This document shows, one piece after another, positions 1 through 12,300 of a stretch of 64,000 nucleotides of DNA. Position 1 is the first letter of the stretch. Each line of letters starts with the position of its first letter. The translations under genes were made by a program, and so were the position numbers. The notes beneath the pieces are model-generated. The model made no database searches. It saw only the letters and a program-made list of their open reading frames with translations, and was not told the origin of the DNA. Source of the stretch: Albula goreensis (lineage: Eukaryota > Chordata > Actinopteri > Albuliformes > Albulidae); assembly GCA_022829145.1 (NCBI GenBank), contig CM040746.1, forward strand, positions 18,061,332 through 18,125,331, in the 5' to 3' direction.

Positions 1-52
1 GGATATCTTCATGCCTCCACAAGCTCATCTAAATAATGCCTGAATCCTAATT

Positions 53-140
53 TTATAATATAATATAATATAATATAATATAATATAATATAATATAATA
101 TAATATAATATAATATAATATAATATAATACAATACAATA
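53..140. repeat. (TATAA)n pentanucleotide microsatellite
   Basis: About 16 near-perfect TATAA units, ending in two diverged CAATA units. Confidence 0.95.
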
Positions 141-1352
141 TGCATTTTTTGAGAGGTGACTCTAGTTTGCTGCAATTCAGAATTTCAGCCCCAAAGAAGA
201 AAGGATAAAAGTAACAGAGGGTGACCCAACTATTGCCTTACCAGTGTGAACTTCTGGTGATATCAGGTAATAATGCAGCTGGGAGTGTTTAATTGTTTAT
301 CAATGAAAACAAAACAAACAATCTGAACTGATTAGATGACAGATGTGTTTCTGCCTCTGAGTCACCAGAGCAAACATTAATCCTCAGAGCTATATGGAGC
401 AGAAGGAAATAAAAGGTGCTGAGTGTGGATGAAAACAGGTTAGGGAATTTCACTCTCTCCATTCTAATGAAGTCCTGGTGTTTTAACCATTATAATTTTT
501 CTTGCTTTAATTGCATTAAATATCAAAATGTTTAACTGGAAATACAGTGAATTGAGCAACTCATCTTTACCTAGCAATTTCTAAATGTAATTAATATTAC
601 ATAACTCAAATGGTTTGTAATAATTAAATGGGATCATAAGTGGGGGCAGATTTTTAAAATTCACTGAAAAAAAATTATCAATCGGCAATTGACATCAAAG
701 CCTAGGAAATAAATGCAAACATTATTCATGTTGATATGTCTCCTCAGTGCCACAGTTGCTCATAATAAAGACATTTTATTAGTTCATTGTGTGTGTGTGA
801 AAAGCCACATTATTTGACATGATGATAGATTCTTAACACATTTCTCACCCTGTTTTTTGTTTCCTCATAGTAGTTGCTTACATCAGCAGAGAGTTTCTTT
901 TTGGCAGCTTTGTGTTGTGAATTGTTAACCAGAGTGCATTTTGACAGTTTTGGATTATTCACCAGTCAAAAAATATAAAGTATCTTGCTGGAGAGTCTTT
1001 GTCCATTTGCCTGTGTCAGCAATAAAAAGTCTTACCCACAGTTGCTGCTCTTCTTTGATTGTATTCCCTTGGCAAAGAACAATGAATGTTTTCACCATGA
1101 CCTTGGCTTCTTTGTTATATTCATGATAATTATTGAATTGGCCACAAGACGTAATCACCAGTGTTTTAATTAGAACTTGTTCGCTGTAAGTCAAATTGCT
1201 AATATTTCATCAAATCTCTAAAGAAACAAATCTGCTAAGTAGTGGTCTTTGTTTTTTCAGATTTATTGTCAAAGGCACTTTGGGGAACCATTCAAACACT
1301 GCCATTTTGTTGAAGTACACTTAAACCCTAATGACCCTTCACCCAACAAACA

Positions 1353-1449
1353 TTATTCATTTGTTTGTTCATTCATTTATTTGTTTGTTTGTTTGCTTGT
1401 TCATACATTTGTTCGTTCGTTCGTTCGTTCATTCGTTCATTCATTCATG
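1353..1449. repeat. Compound tetranucleotide repeat (TTCA/TTTG/TTCG)n
   Basis: Blocks of ATTC/TTCA, TTTG and TTCG units follow one another. This explains the Phe/Val/His/Ser-rich open frames across 1249-1573, which I do not consider genes. Confidence 0.9.
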
Positions 1450-3370
1450 TGTTATTTTGTTCTCAAGTGTAGCAGCAGACAATACAATTCAACAAAAGAT
1501 TTGTTGTCTCCAGTTTGGAATCAGTAATTGTGGCACTGTGATGTCACCTGAACCCATGCCAGCAATGCTGTGACCGAAGTGCATACTTTCCTTGAATGAA
1601 GTACCTTGATAATGTTCTATTCTGCAAATGACACTACAGGAGGAGTAGTGCCTACCGAAGGAGAAAATTATCTCTCACTGATGACAGTTGACAGCTTGTG
1701 GGCACCTGGCACCTCACAGGGTGCAATCAATGCAGCAGAAAGTTGAGCTAACCTAAACCCAGCTACTACTGGTGGGATACGGTATACTCTTATCCTAACA
1801 CATGAAACCTTCTTTACTTTGTGATTTCTAATTTTGCATGCCCAGCTTTCATTTGTAATGTGTGCAATTTAATGTCTAAAAATTTCTGCCAGAGAGGAAG
1901 AATCAATTCCAGTTACTCGTTCAATTGTATTTCAGTGTGTATAATATGTGTGTGAATTGTTAAAAGTAAGATTTTTTTTGTTTTATTCCCTTTTACTCCC
2001 TTCAATGTGGCTTTGCTGATTTGACTTTCATGCATATCTAGATGTGGGACAGCTGGACAGTGCCATTAAATGTAGTCATACAGGATGAACAGACCAACAC
2101 AGGCCTCAGAGAGTGGGAATGGCCTCCACTGGCCTGCCGGACCAGAGAAGCACATTTTTAGCCTGTGTTCTTCTTCTCATTTTTAGCCTGATATACAGTA
2201 TATGTGATAATCCACTTCACCAGTCCCTCATTAGGAAGAGGAAGCACTGATTTAAGGTCATTTTAGGGTCAGTGCTGACAGGAAACTTCCTCTTTCATCC
2301 ACGCTTCTTTTGTAAATTCATTTTCATGCTTTGCCTGAGACATGCAGACCCAACTGCTAAAAGCTTGGCTGCCAGAGGCTACTGATTGAGTGGGCTTACA
2401 ACTGGCAAAAAGGGTTCTAAATAAAGAAAAACAGGAAATAAAGAACAAATGTGGATACAAAGTTACAAAGATATGGAAGATACAAAGTTATGAAAGATAA
2501 TCAAATACACACTTAAAAGAATATGTTAATACTGTGATATTTATTTGAATTACTGAGAGAAACAATTAGTTAAGGAAAAAGTCAGTTTCTTTGATCAAAC
2601 ACTACCCTATCTACACATTTTCATGTATTTTATAACCAGAAGAAACTAGATGGCAATAAATAAATAACATCCTTGAAATTATTTATTAGGAATTTCTCCA
2701 TCCACAATGAAATAAAAGTCAAACTATTAAAAAATGTAATAATTTATGTGCCTAATTTCAGTATACACCATAAAATACATATAGTCTATGTTCTGTTACC
2801 TGTATTTACAAGATGCTTGGGCACATGGGAGGTCCAAACAGGATCAGATATAAAATGCAGTGATCTACACAGCATACCCTCTTTGATCTCTCCGGCCATC
2901 TCCAATTGTAGAGATTTGTCCCCTCCAACAAACCATGCCCACAAACTATTGGGCTGGCCTTGTTGGAACCCACATAACCAAACATTAGCAAGCATTACAG
3001 ACTGAAGAAATCTTCAGATCCAGAGGTTTGAGCACTGTATGTCTGGCAGCCTTGGAGGACCAGACCATGACAAAAGGCGATGGCTGCATAATGCAATGAA
3101 ATAATGAGTCACTGTTTCAAGGGTGTTTTGTAGGTGGAGTTGCAGGACTGAAGCTGTTTGTGAGGGAGAACACAAGTGGTCTTTCCATTAAATCTCCTTA
3201 TTGTATCAAAGAATATGATGAGGGGATCAAGCAGAGGGTTGCAGCTATCTGAGTAATCATGAGGCCTTTGAAAACGTAATTTTCACTGTTGTATCTTTTT
3301 GGAATGGGTTTATGAAATATAACAACTCCATCCTTGAACCAAAAAAAGATTTACCAGTTATCAATTAACT

Positions 3371-3376
3371 TTTATT
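3371..3376 (-). other. Candidate polyadenylation signal for adra1b (AATAAA)
   Basis: TTTATT on the + strand gives AATAAA about 1.1 kb past the stop codon. Other AATAAA hexamers occur at 2682-2687 and 2540-2545, and one at 4497-4502 lies inside the coding tail. None can be chosen without transcript data. Confidence 0.25.
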
Positions 3377-4464
3377 TTCAGACAACAATGCATTTCATAT
3401 GCCATTCCATGGCTTTCACTTTTTGAGAGAAATATACAATATGGAGAATCATGCTACAAACCTAACAATTAGTGCAGCTTTTCAACATGCAATTAATAAA
3501 TGTATTTGTAGGTATATACATAATATGTTTACATTATATGTGAAATTGTGTATTTGATAATGGTGATAATTTATGTATGTTGTGAAATACACAATACATA
3601 TATATTAAATATACACTGTATACATAAAATATCTTAATTTCAAATCATATATTACATATTTCACATATTAAGGAGGATTGGTTTGAAATGCATTTTTACC
3701 TGACAAAAGTGGTTTTCATCTGAACTTTGAGAATTGCAATATTTATCACACATAGTGCAGCTCAGTCAAACTCATAGGGATTAACTTGTTTGGGTGATAC
3801 TTCTACAAGGAGTGGCTTTGATACACAGCACTGATGCAGTCTCTTAATTAAGTAACTCTGTGCTATGGCTCAACTAAGAAAATATGGATAAACAGACAGG
3901 CTATTCTTCGGTGTAAAAAGAATACCAGATACTGCTGAAGCTGACTGCTAGAGGAAAGAATTCAAAAGCGTTCTGTTCAGTGAGTTAAGGTTGATGTTTT
4001 CTCTTAGAGCTTTCAAACACATTTAGCCACATTTAAGTTAATACAAACACATCCAATGAACACACCATGTAACTAATTTATGAAAATATCAAGCATTGAT
4101 TGTTTACATTGTTGTTGACTGTTCTGTGTTATTCTGTTGCCAGAAGAAGAACACTTCTCATTATAAATGTCAGTGCATGCACAGGTAGGTCCCTTTTATC
4201 CTATTATAGTATTCTTGGATGCTTTGACTGGCACTTTTAGAGTGTTTACAATAGGCCTGACCTTGGCTATGACCCTGTCCATCTGTTGACACCCAACAAA
4301 CGCTGCCTTATACCACAAGGCAAATGACAGCAAAACCATACGACATCACTGGTATTTAGCAATGCCTGCAGGCTTGAGGCAGGATGGTGGGCCATGCATT
4401 TTGGGTAGTGATGTCAGCATCAGTGATGACATGGCATGCTCTCTAGCTTCAGTGGTCAAATCTG

Positions 4465-4994
4465 TCACATGTGGGTCCCGAGCATGGTGCCAGTGTTTAT
4501 TGTCTCTGTGCCTCTGCTCCCGTTCTGCTCACTGGGTGTCACTGTGTCAAACCCCCTGACAGCAGGCACGACTCCCACCCTCAGGGACCTGAGATGACTA
4601 TCAATGGGGCTCCCTGACAGGGAGAAGCGGGGCCCCCAGCTGCTGTAGGGCTCCAGCTCCATGCCGTGTCGGGAGCCCTTACTCAGGTAGCTGGGGCTCG
4701 GGCTTGTGGAGGAGAGAGTCAGCTGGCTCCCATTCAAGCAGGTGGAGTTGTTGTCTGTGGAGTCCTTGCGTGAGTGGCTGGAGGTGCTAAAGTTGGAGCT
4801 GCGGCAGTTGTAGGCCCTCCAGCCTGGGCGCTTCCTGAGACGGCACTGGCACTTCAGGATGCGTATGAAGGCCAGTTTAAACTCACGGCTGTAGCAGGGG
4901 TAAATTATGGGGTTGAGGCAGCTATTGAAGTAACCCAGCCAGAATATCACTTTGAAAAGGGTCTCAGGAGGCCGCAGACTGACGTTGAATGACC
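4465..4994 (-). CDS. adra1b: alpha-1B adrenergic receptor, coding exon 2 (TM7 and C-terminal tail, residues 319-494)
   Basis: Follows a TTTTTTTTTACCCAG acceptor (AG at 4996-4995). The first bases GG complete the Gly319 codon from exon 1, so the reading frame is kept. It encodes ECL3 with a possible sequon at N322, then TM7 (about 331-352) with [15 protein letters not shown], where NPxxY is N346-Y350. Helix 8 follows with a probable palmitoylation pair C367/C369. The block [16 protein letters not shown] to SPSPSYL at 393-422 resembles the same region of mammalian ADRA1B and supports the subtype. The tail is serine/threonine rich, as expected for GRK/PKC desensitisation sites, and ends THM at a stop at 4465. 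The full protein is 494 residues, slightly shorter than human ADRA1B (about 520), mainly in the distal tail. The residue after PIIYPC is Tyr where human ADRA1B has Ser. Confidence 0.95.
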
Positions 4995-6071
4995 CTGGGT
5001 AAAAAAAAAATCAAAATTGATTTTGATATGGTATTTTAAACAATGGTTCTCTGTGTCCCATGTTCAAAATGACATTATTTTCACATAAACACCAGACCTA
5101 TGTGTTCATTAATGATATCACTGGTGTCACCTTACCCTGTGTGCTTATCAGTTTGGCCAACAGGTGGCAGCATATTCAAACAAATTTACACTAAACACTG
5201 TAATGGTGCACTCTTCTTTGCTCTACATGGTGTTGAGTGACCAGTGCACACTATGTTCCCAGTCAACGCCGTTGATTGTTCATTACTGCACTTCAGCGCA
5301 ACCAGATTGGCAAAGAGAGTCAAGGCTAAGTATAGCACCAATTTAAACGAATAACATGCATCACAGCACACAGTTAGCAGTATTAATTAGACAAGAGTTG
5401 ACAAGTGTACTACCATTTAGACAGAAAATAGATGATGGCCATTCTTAATTACTCACAATTAAACTGAATCAAGAGCAGCTTAGAGATTAAAGTACTATAT
5501 AACAGATGCAGATAACCTTACTCCTGGAGTACTGTAGGTGTTTCTTTTGTTCCATGAGAGGTCTTGATTAGAATTTCAGTAATTATTAAGTATCTGACTT
5601 TAAATATTCAGTCAAAGTATGAAGCTCCTCCACCTACTTCAGCTAATGGTTGTCTACACTCATTAAGGGCATTGACTAACAGGGTGATTTTTAGGGAGTT
5701 TGAATGGAGCAAAACTGAGAAATGTGTACTTATATTACATAGGATTATGTATTAGGTCCTTATATATTATTTCATGCTTGGAAAACTTCATATAATAGAG
5801 CCATGTAACTGTATAAATATGCTAATACATATTTAGGACACAGCACCTGTCAAAGAACAAGGATTGATTAAAACTTCATTACCAAACAACATGTGCAACA
5901 GATTGAAACATCATTTTGAAAAAATGTATCATAAAATTGAAAGTTACCGAGTTATCTGATATTAACAATGATTACATATTTCTGACAGGTGCATCATGAC
6001 ATAATTATGATTGGATCTCGCTGACTCCCGTATTTTCATTTGATTTCTCTGGAAGGTATACACATGGTGTA

Positions 6072-6808
6072 TACGAGGGTAAGTCAAAACATATTGCAAC
6101 AAAATCAGAGAAATCTTTATTAAACTGAAATATCAAAACCTGAAGCTATTGTTTCTCAACATATCCTCTGTCTAGGTCTATACACTTCTCAAGGCGGTGT
6201 TTCCATCTCTCTAACCCTCCTCTGAAGAATTCTGTGCTCTTTAATTTACAAAATGTCAAAATGGCACTTTTGGCATCATTGAGGGACTCAGATTTTGTTC
6301 TTTTTAAATGTTCTTTGAGTTATGGGAACAAAAAGAAGTCTGAAGGGGCAAGATCAGGGCTGTAGGGTGGATGGGGTAAGGTTTCCCAACTACATTCTCG
6401 TAGGACAGCCCTCGCCACCCTTGAAGAATGAGCAGGTGCATTGTTGTGATGGAAAAAAATCCTTGGCACAACTTTCTTGCCCTTTTTCTCACCAATGCAG
6501 TTTTCAATTTTCTTAAATCTTCTTCATAATAACCCCACCCCCCAAATGATTTGGGAAGATTTCCACTTGAGTTTTGTTAAAAAATTGATGTTAGCCCTGA
6601 GCTCAAAATAGTTTTTTTTTTCCATGGCACAAAAAGTATCCTTTTTTTGAGGGCACCCTAACAAGACTAAGAGATGTGCATTAATGAGAGAACTTGTCTG
6701 TAGGCATGCACTGATCTCAGAGACTTGTTTAAACACGTTTTGTTTGGAATAAACCTGTGCATGCATGAACGGGAATCCTAGTAGCAATACTTTTTGGCTT
6801 ACCCTCAT
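6072..6808 (-). mobile_element. Internally deleted mariner-family transposon remnant
   Basis: The ends are imperfect inverted repeats: ACGAGGGTAAGTCAAAAC near 6073 and, on the minus strand, AATGAGGGTAAGCCAAAAAG ending near 6808. On the minus strand the DNA encodes pieces of a mariner transposase. An N-terminal piece lies near 6540-6625. A C-terminal half in several frames across 6150-6510 includes a recognisable FHHNNAPAHSS-like DDE motif and a terminal RWKHRLEKCIDLDRGYVE-like piece. At 0.74 kb against about 1.3 kb for an intact mariner, the middle is missing and the frames are broken. It sits in the adra1b intron in the gene's orientation. It cannot make an active transposase. Confidence 0.8.
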
Positions 6809-7631
6809 TTAGTGAACTGTGTCCTGTTTTGAGCAATAGACATTATTTTGAATACAGCATGGAAAAAGGAAATCCTGATGCAAAAAAGTGGACACAGTTG
6901 ATGAGAAAGGGATGCATTTAGTACCAAGTGTGGATGCATTGCTCCGTGATTACAAAGTGATCTGATTGTCATGATCAAATGACTAAAGTTTGTGTTAATA
7001 CCAGGTCTAGACAAGGTCTTACTGTACATTTTTATAAGCATGTCCTCAGGCTCTACTTGCGCAAACGATGTTCCCACATCATAAGCACCAATCAAGCATT
7101 CATTCACTCAAAAGTCATACTTTCATAACAGTGTGTGACACAACTCTGTATCCTTAAAATTCTTGCTAATGCACGTAGACACGGTACCTCATTTGATCTC
7201 CCATATTCAAAGGCAAACCTTACAATAAATAGAAATGTTCAATTTACTTTAAATAAATGAGTACGATGTAGCTTATAGTCGCCGTTTCCACATACGTTCG
7301 TTTAAGATGACGGACACGAATGTAACTTTATCCACTTCACCAGCTAACCGGACATTGTAGCTGGCTATATCAGCAATTTCTAGTTAGAAGGCTAAACTAC
7401 TGTTGTTTCAGTAGAAGAAGCCAAGATAGTGTAACGTATAGTATTTTTTTAGTATTATTACAGTTTCAAATAATTAATTTTTAAAGTTTGGATGTGTCAA
7501 ACTAGCTATATGAATTGATTATACTCTGCTGATGTGAACATATTGTACTATATGTTTTGGTTAAACATAATAAAGTAGTAGCCTAATTTAATACAAGTGC
7601 TGAATTATTTCTCTGGTAAGTTGCCATAGCA

Positions 7632-7722
7632 TAAGCGGAATAAACCACTCCTGGCAGTGGAGTTCTATGTGACTTCGCCTCGGGGCCACATCGCACCACC
7701 CCGTCGTGCTTTATTTCGCTTA
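7632..7722. repeat. Fold-back repeat with nested hairpins
   Basis: Outer arms TAAGCGGAATAAACCAC (7632-7648) and the complement of 7706-7722 differ at 2 of 17 positions. Two smaller hairpins lie inside: CCACT/AGTGG at 7645-7660 and ATGTG/CACAT at 7667-7691. The base composition is GC-rich compared with its surroundings. I recall similar sequence as a dispersed fish repeat, but I cannot name a family. Confidence 0.6.
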
Positions 7723-8955
7723 CGTAAACACAAAATTATGGGTCCAATCCCAGATCTAAGGATAAATGCCAGTCAGTCTTAAATCTGATGCATGTTAATA
7801 AAAATCTCGATCACCTCAACAATCCCATAAAAAGCCAGTGGACCTCAGTACTGTGTTAAACCAAACCAAAGAACCAAATAAATAAAAATGTCGCCTAAAG
7901 GAACCCAAAACATTGTAGGTACAGGTATTTCTGTACGAAGTGAATTAAAGAAAATTAAAGAACGAAACCTTTTTCTGGAGTACCATGGGCAGTGGTGTGA
8001 TTGGCCCAGAAAAAAATCCCAAAATTTCATTGTCGTTTCAGCAGACAGCCTCACTTCTGCTGATTTTCAAATGCTTTCACCTAAAATTACTTGAAGCAAA
8101 AAGGGCATTGGTAATATATTGTATCTGAAATAGCTTAGCAGATCAGTTTACATTTTAGTTTATTATATCCCTTATATTCTGAGTATAGGCAATAAATCTG
8201 GAATGTTATTTTACAACAATAACTGTTTTAGAATGTAAATAGCCTTATATTAGATTTTTAAAAATGAAAATAAACAAAAATATGTTTTAAGCAACACACT
8301 TCATCTGCATAAAGACACGCCAACTTGATCTTAACATTCAAATGGCAATAGAATATTGATTAATGCTGAAATATTGTTTTCAGTTGTTCTTATGGTTTAA
8401 GGTTAAAAGGTTTAAGATCAAATCTGCACTTGATTGAGTCATGTGATCCATCATTACTGGATGGTCCTTTTAGATCCAGAGCAGTACTTTTGAAATTTCT
8501 CAGGGCTCTCCAGCAAGCACTTATCCCAATGGATTTGAGGACTGGGAGACAAATGAAACAGCCTCCTGCTCCACCCCAACCTCTGGCCCCATTTTTGACC
8601 TGTGATCACTATGCCTAATGGGCAGCTGGACTGGAGCACAGCACACACTCGCTAGAACAGCAAGGATGCAGACAAATTGCATTCCAATAATGTGACATTA
8701 CTCTCCATGAATGTGGGAAAAACACATAGGTTTTCCATATAATGTTTCTCAGCACTAAACCAAGACAATCAGACATAATTTGGGTTCATAGGTCTTAAAC
8801 AGAAGACATTGCAGTCATTAAAAACTGCTTGAGGCTCAGGCCCTCCTGCTTGAATGTTATTCACAGCTGGGCCTTATACAGCCTTTTCCCAGGGTCACAT
8901 GATCCTTGTTACTCTCTTTAAGAGTACAATGTACTGGTTAAAGAGCTGGGCATAT

Positions 8956-9052
8956 GTTAACAATGGGAAAAGCTAACGCTGCTAACACAAGATAACACAC
9001 TAACGCTGGTACATGCTAACACTTTCCTGTGCTAACACTGAAACTAACACTG
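8956..9052. repeat. Imperfect array of GCTAACACT-like units
   Basis: TTAACA, GCTAACGCT, GCTAACACA, GATAACACA, ACTAACGCT, GCTAACACT (twice) and ACTAACACT occur within about 100 bp at irregular 9-20 bp spacing. Confidence 0.65.
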
Positions 9053-12000
9053 AATGTGTCATTAATATTGATGACCATGGATTCTCACTGATTAGTGAGC
9101 CACTGTAAAAAAGAGAAACCATTCGATGAATGGCCTTGAGACAGGAGTGAGGGCTGGGAGTGGAAATTGGACAGTCTCTGTGTGTGAGTTTGATTGTCAG
9201 CCCATTTGTTCAGATGCACCAGATGGGACAACCTGTGCAAGCAAACAGGTCATTCACCAACTGAAATCATAGGCACAGAACAGACAAATGCAGCCAATAA
9301 AGGGACCCAGTGGAAATCTGCATCATGTACATCTGACCTGCCCAGGCTCCATATAAATGGGCCCCAGTGTCAGGAGAGAATGTGCTCCCATACTCAACAC
9401 CCAGCCTTCAACCTGACTGGAAAATGAAGGGTTTGCCATGAGTAGAAATAACAGGAACATGGCACCTCTTCTTCCACCATTACCACATTATTCATGCATT
9501 ACATATTCTTGTTTATCATTCACTCCCCAGAGTGTGAATAGCATGTGAAAATACCAGTCGGTGAGAGAAAGGTATTTATGTAGCTGTCACATCGGGGGCA
9601 TTTTCGGCTTATCGGGTACCGTGTCACAGCCCTTATATTTCATCCCCCTGTGCTCTGAAATAGAACAGCAAGAATTACCTGATTGCCTTGTATAACCTAT
9701 GCAGAAGCAGGAGCTGCCCAGTTGTTACTTTGTGCAATCCGTTGTCACTAAGGCAAAAGTCAGTTGGTCCCCTCCTCCACACAGTTTATATGGTGGGGCA
9801 GCTAGACTATGGTAGGAGGAGACCCAGGAGACCACCAGAGGTATGGCCAAAGCCACTCAACTCAGTGTTACACCCATAGGTGGACCAGCACTTTGTACAG
9901 TTAGTGTGACCAACTGAATGGATGAAAATAAGTATCTTGGAAAAAATGCAAACTCAAATAAAAATAATATATCTCTTCTCCTTTCCCACATTTGTCACCA
10001 ACAGCCCCCATGTTAAGTCATTTGCATTCAATTAATGTGACTAAAGCTGCAAAGCCCACTTGACTCATTATTATATTTTTCAGCTAATATGTACCATCCT
10101 GTAATTCAGCAATGGTGTGGTCAAAACATAGATGTTTCAGTGAAAGTATGACTATTTTGGCTGTAAAATTCAATGTTGTTTCTACTAAAATTATTTTCCA
10201 TGTTCCATTATGGATGTTCTTTCATGGATGTGACTAAGAAAATTAGGAGTGCTACTTTTCAAATTACTCTGTCACCACTTTCACCCTGTCACCCTGTTTT
10301 TGGAGTTTTTTTATAACCTGGAATTAAAATAGGTTAAACATCCATTTCATTGCATTGCTGATAAGGAAATCGAATAACTTGTCAGTGGTGCCATACTATG
10401 TCTGTTCTTGCTAATGCCTCTCCACACAATCCTGCAGGCTGCAACCTAGCACCCCTTCCAGCAGCACCTGTCCACAGGATTTTAGTGTCTGTGATAGACA
10501 ACACAACACAGTGAAGGTCCTCTGAAACCCTATTTGACAAGAGAATGGCTGAGTGATATGAATTTGTCAATGGTTAAAAAGTGAGAAAAAAATTCCCTGC
10601 TTACATGGCCTCTTATTCAAGCCTTGTCAAAAATAGCTTCTGAACATCCTTCCTGCTAATAAGCAGTACAGATCTCACTGAGAAATACACAATAGGAGTC
10701 TCTGTGTATAACACTGAATCATTATTGTTATATAACGGATGTAGCCGCAACTAAACTCAGAAACAGTGCCTCGGGTTCGAGTTGGGTGAAATGTGCAAGT
10801 TCTGCCTTGGCTTGGATGCAAAGCATGACTTAAGTGTAAGTTAATGCTGGCAGCTCCAGCAAATGTAGCTGAGACTTCATGAGCAGGCTCTCAATAAGCC
10901 CAAGCAATAATTATCTGTATTCCTGCCAATTGCAATAACTTCAATCCTTCTGCATAGTGGATATCTGTCAACACAAATAACTTGCAATCCGGCCATTTTT
11001 ATTGCCTGAATGATAACATTTATTGACATTTCCTTAACAGCTCACTGCTGACAGTTTATTTAATTGAGGTGTATCTTTGGGTGAAATCTCTGCTTTAAAA
11101 AATGTAGAGTGGCACAAATATGTTAAGTAAGATGTCCCTGAACTTCAGTCTGACTACAATTTAATTCATACAGTCACGACTGCCATTAGCATTACCCAGT
11201 TGTACATACAAATGATGGAGTGCCTGGAGTAGGCCTGGAAATAGTGGTCTTAATTGTTTCTGGTCAGGATCCAAATTATTTCCTGTTGACCTCTTTGCAG
11301 TTTCTGTGTGTTTGGGGTGTAAACTGACAGCTCATGGCAAAGATTCTAGCTTCTAAGACAGAACATTCAAAGTATTTCAGATTGTTACTGTGGTCTCCAA
11401 TTAAACCCAGGAACTGGGTGTTTTCGCCCAGAAACATAAAACTGAGCATTCATCTACCTGCTGCTTTCTTTTACCACAGGAGCATGGTGACAAAAAACAC
11501 AGCTTCAGTGAGATCTTTGAAATAATAACACCACAGTGCAAAAGAAAGGCCTGCCTCCTGGTGACAATGCAATCTGAGGACTACTGAGAGCTAAAAGAGA
11601 TTAATACATATCACAAAGTAAACCCCCCCATCTTTCTTGTTGTTCTTTTTTTAAAATTACATTTCGGAGAGCTCCTCAACCTGCCAGTGCGTCAATGGGT
11701 GGTGGAATCTTGCTGGCTGTTGTGGATAGGACACAGGGGTGGAAGATGAGAAGCCTCATGACAAAGACATCATGCTCCTAATACCTCTTGGTTTTTCCAT
11801 CACTGTGCACTTAGCGCATTCATTACTCTTCCCACTGAAACAAAATTTCAATTTCCACAGTGCAAGGGCCAGCGCCCTCCCTCCTCCAGGCCAATTACAG
11901 ACGTGGCTCTCTGCGCCTGTAACTGATTAAAAACTGTGGGGTCCATATCACATTCAACAGCCCTCATGTCCCTAAATGGGAAAACATTTACAGAACATTA

Positions 12001-12169
12001 GCACCAAGTCTACCTTCTAAATAACTGTGAAATCTGAGGAGAAAAAATAACACAATTATCCAGCAAGGATTAATTTTTTCTCACATGGTGTTATAGAGGT
12101 GTTAAAGGAAATGTCTTTTTGTGTGTTTTTCTTGGCGTTTTCACCTGTTTTCCACATGAATAGAGCTAC

Positions 12170-12300
12170 CATATGTTAGACCCACAAGGCACCCGTCTCC
12201 CGCAGACATGTGCACACGTTATTCCTCTGATTTACGTGACGACACAACTTTGCTTCTCTTCCAACTGCACATGTGACAGTAGCCACATATTGCCTATTTT
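12170..12300. repeat. Diverged copy of an interspersed repeat (copy A)
   Basis: The block around ACACGTTATTCCTCTGATTT then ACGTGACGACA, and the following CTTCTCTTCCAACTGCACAT, aligns with 16735-16835 in the same order and spacing. This indicates two decayed copies of one family in the same intron. Confidence 0.5.

Larger units (their letters stand above)
1..4464. other. 3' side of adra1b: probable 3'UTR then intergenic DNA
   Basis: No second gene is seen here. The part next to 4464 must hold the adra1b 3'UTR, of unknown length. The rest is AT-rich single-copy-looking DNA with a (TATAA)n array at the left edge and an impure tetranucleotide tract at 1353-1449. Confidence 0.6.

Noticed and set aside
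1249..1573. Overlapping Phe/Val/His-rich open frames
   Set aside because: Translation of the TTCA/TTTG/TTCG tetranucleotide tract.
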